Both the position numbers and the translations under genes were made by a program. The notes beneath the pieces were generated by a model. The model had not been told where the DNA came from and did not search any database. It saw only the letters and a list, made by a program, of their open reading frames with translations. A stretch of 64,000 nt of DNA from assembly GCA_902826095.1 (NCBI GenBank), contig CADEDN010000012.1, forward strand, positions 25,259 through 89,258, in the 5' to 3' direction. Below are positions 63,091-64,000 of the stretch, piece after piece; the first letter of the stretch is position 1; each line of letters starts with the position of its first letter. This DNA is from an uncultured Alphaproteobacteria bacterium. GTDB lineage: Bacteria > Pseudomonadota > Alphaproteobacteria > Caulobacterales > Parvularculaceae.

Positions 63091-63855
63091 TCAACGGCGC
63101 GCCAGATCGCCGGCGGCCGCCTGCCACAACGCCAGCGAAACAATCGCCGCCGTATCGGCGCGAAGAATGCGCGGGCCGAGCGTCACCGGCAGGACAAAAG
63201 GCTTTGATCGGAGCAAAGCGCGTTCCTGCGGCGAAAATCCGCCCTCCGGGCCGACAAGAATTGAGCAGGGTCCGGCGCCCGTGGCGCGGACCGCGCCCTG
63301 CATCGGATCGGCGCGTCCGGCGAGCCCGCCCCATTCCACCGTCGGATCGTCGCCCGCCTCGTCGCAATAGATCAGCGTCCGGCCCGCTTCCCAATTCGCC
63401 AGCATGTCGGCGAGCGAACGCGGCTCCTCCACGCATGGCACGGACAATCGCCCGCATTGTTCGGCGGCTTCGAGCGCGATCGCCTGCAATCGATCGGTGC
63501 GGACGCGTTCGGCGTTGGTTCGGTCGGTCAGAACCGGCGCGAAGGCGGCCGCGCCGAGTTCTGTACCCTTCTGGACGATCAATTCGATCGCGGCGCGTTT
63601 GACCGGCGCGAAATGGAGGCGGATGTCGGGCTCTGCCTGCGGCGCCCTCCTTTGCACGCCGATCGCGGCGCGCGCGCACTTCTTGTCAAGCCCGGACAAG
63701 ACCGCCGCGAATTCGCCGTCGCGCGCGTTGAACAATCGCACCGCGGCGCCAGCCTCGCGGCGCAAGACGTTGCGCAGATAATGCGCCTGCTCGGCGGAAA
63801 GCGCGACGGCGGCGCCGGCGGCGAGCGGTCCATCATGATGGAGACGCGGAATCAT
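63091..63855 (-). CDS. rsmE: 16S rRNA (uracil-1498-N3)-methyltransferase RsmE
   Basis: A 254-residue SPOUT methyltransferase. The knot that binds S-adenosylmethionine is visible as ILVGPEGGFSPQERALL followed by LGPRILRADTAAI; the N-terminal PUA-like part has HYLRNVLRREAGAAVRLF. The ATG at 63855 gives the standard length; the frame is open to 63960 but the extra 35 residues do not fit the family. It precedes gshA by about 110 bases. Confidence 0.94.
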   Translation of the reverse strand: MIPRLHHDGPLAAGAAVALSAEQAHYLRNVLRREAGAAVRLFNARDGEFAAVLSGLDKKCARAAIGVQRRAPQAEPDIRLHFAPVKRAAIELIVQKGTELGAAAFAPVLTDRTNAERVRTDRLQAIALEAAEQCGRLSVPCVEEPRSLADMLANWEAGRTLIYCDEAGDDPTVEWGGLAGRADPMQGAVRATGAGPCSILVGPEGGFSPQERALLRSKPFVLPVTLGPRILRADTAAIVSLALWQAAAGDLARR

Positions 63856-64000
63856 CAGTGCGTTTGACCTCTCGGCGTCGCACACGTCAAGCAAGCGCCG
63901 GTCCGCGCATTCCAACGCTACGATGTTCCGCCCGAGGATGACGCAGTCGCCCGCGGCCATCCTTCGCGACGCCTCGCTGTCGCGAGGCTCCTCAGGATGA

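Noticed and set aside
1..64000. CRISPR arrays
   Set aside because: No regularly spaced direct repeats of 24-40 bases with unique spacers were seen; the only periodic array has 10-bp units.

Overview
The window looks like a high-GC alphaproteobacterial chromosome, probably Hyphomicrobiales and possibly a methylotroph-type genome. The lineage rests on three things: the base composition, a tRNA-His with a G1-U72 pair, A73 and no extra G at -1 (a known alphaproteobacterial peculiarity), and the families of the core genes at the right end. About 59 kb of the window is the inside of one integrative and conjugative element (ICE). It ends exactly at the 3' end of that tRNA-His gene (59174-59250). The other ICE end was not found and must lie left of base 1. 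The remaining 4.8 kb is ordinary core chromosome: M48 lipoprotein protease, HNH endonuclease, AlkA-type glycosylase, glutamate-cysteine ligase and RsmE.

Layout from left to right. 0-10.2 kb is a cargo block. It has a truncated reading frame of unknown function translationally coupled to a giant (about 2,384 residue) unrecognised protein, facing a small lipoprotein and an M15-type peptidase. 10.5-22.9 kb is one long leftward conjugation operon: traG, a ribbon-helix-helix gene, trbB-C-D-E-J-L-F-G-I, a DUF2274 gene, a DUF736 gene and an AlpA-like gene. Upstream of traG lies a striking array of TTGCGG-like boxes repeated every 10 bp. 23.3-40.6 kb is a defence island: an unknown membrane protein, a PP2C-like phosphatase, a five-gene operon (type III Res, an extra PD-(D/E)xK protein, Mod, an Mrr-like nuclease, a UvrD-like helicase with a RelE-like N-terminus), a HipBA toxin-antitoxin pair and a Gabija (GajAB) system.

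40.9-43.7 kb holds the relaxase, a TraF-type S26 peptidase and a small HTH protein. 44-46.6 kb holds regulators, a second DUF736 gene and a large nested inverted repeat that looks like a structured RNA. 46.8-49.6 kb is a second cargo block on the plus strand (GNAT-like protein, an unrecognised 510-residue protein, a membrane protein). 50.1-57.8 kb has ICE backbone genes: a DUF2493 protein, a Toprim gene broken by two in-frame stops, a ParB-like protein, a membrane protein, a DUF932 protein and a DUF3883 protein. The tyrosine integrase at 57.9-59.1 kb is next to the tRNA.

The most unusual non-coding signals are three families of repeated elements inside the ICE: the 10-bp-phased array upstream of traG; two divergent copies (45.8-46.0 and 51.2-51.4 kb) of a nested stem structure with conserved loops and compensating stems; and two matching hairpin leaders that partly cover the ribosome binding sites of the ParB-like and DUF932 genes. 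All function calls were made by reading motifs by eye; no database search was run.
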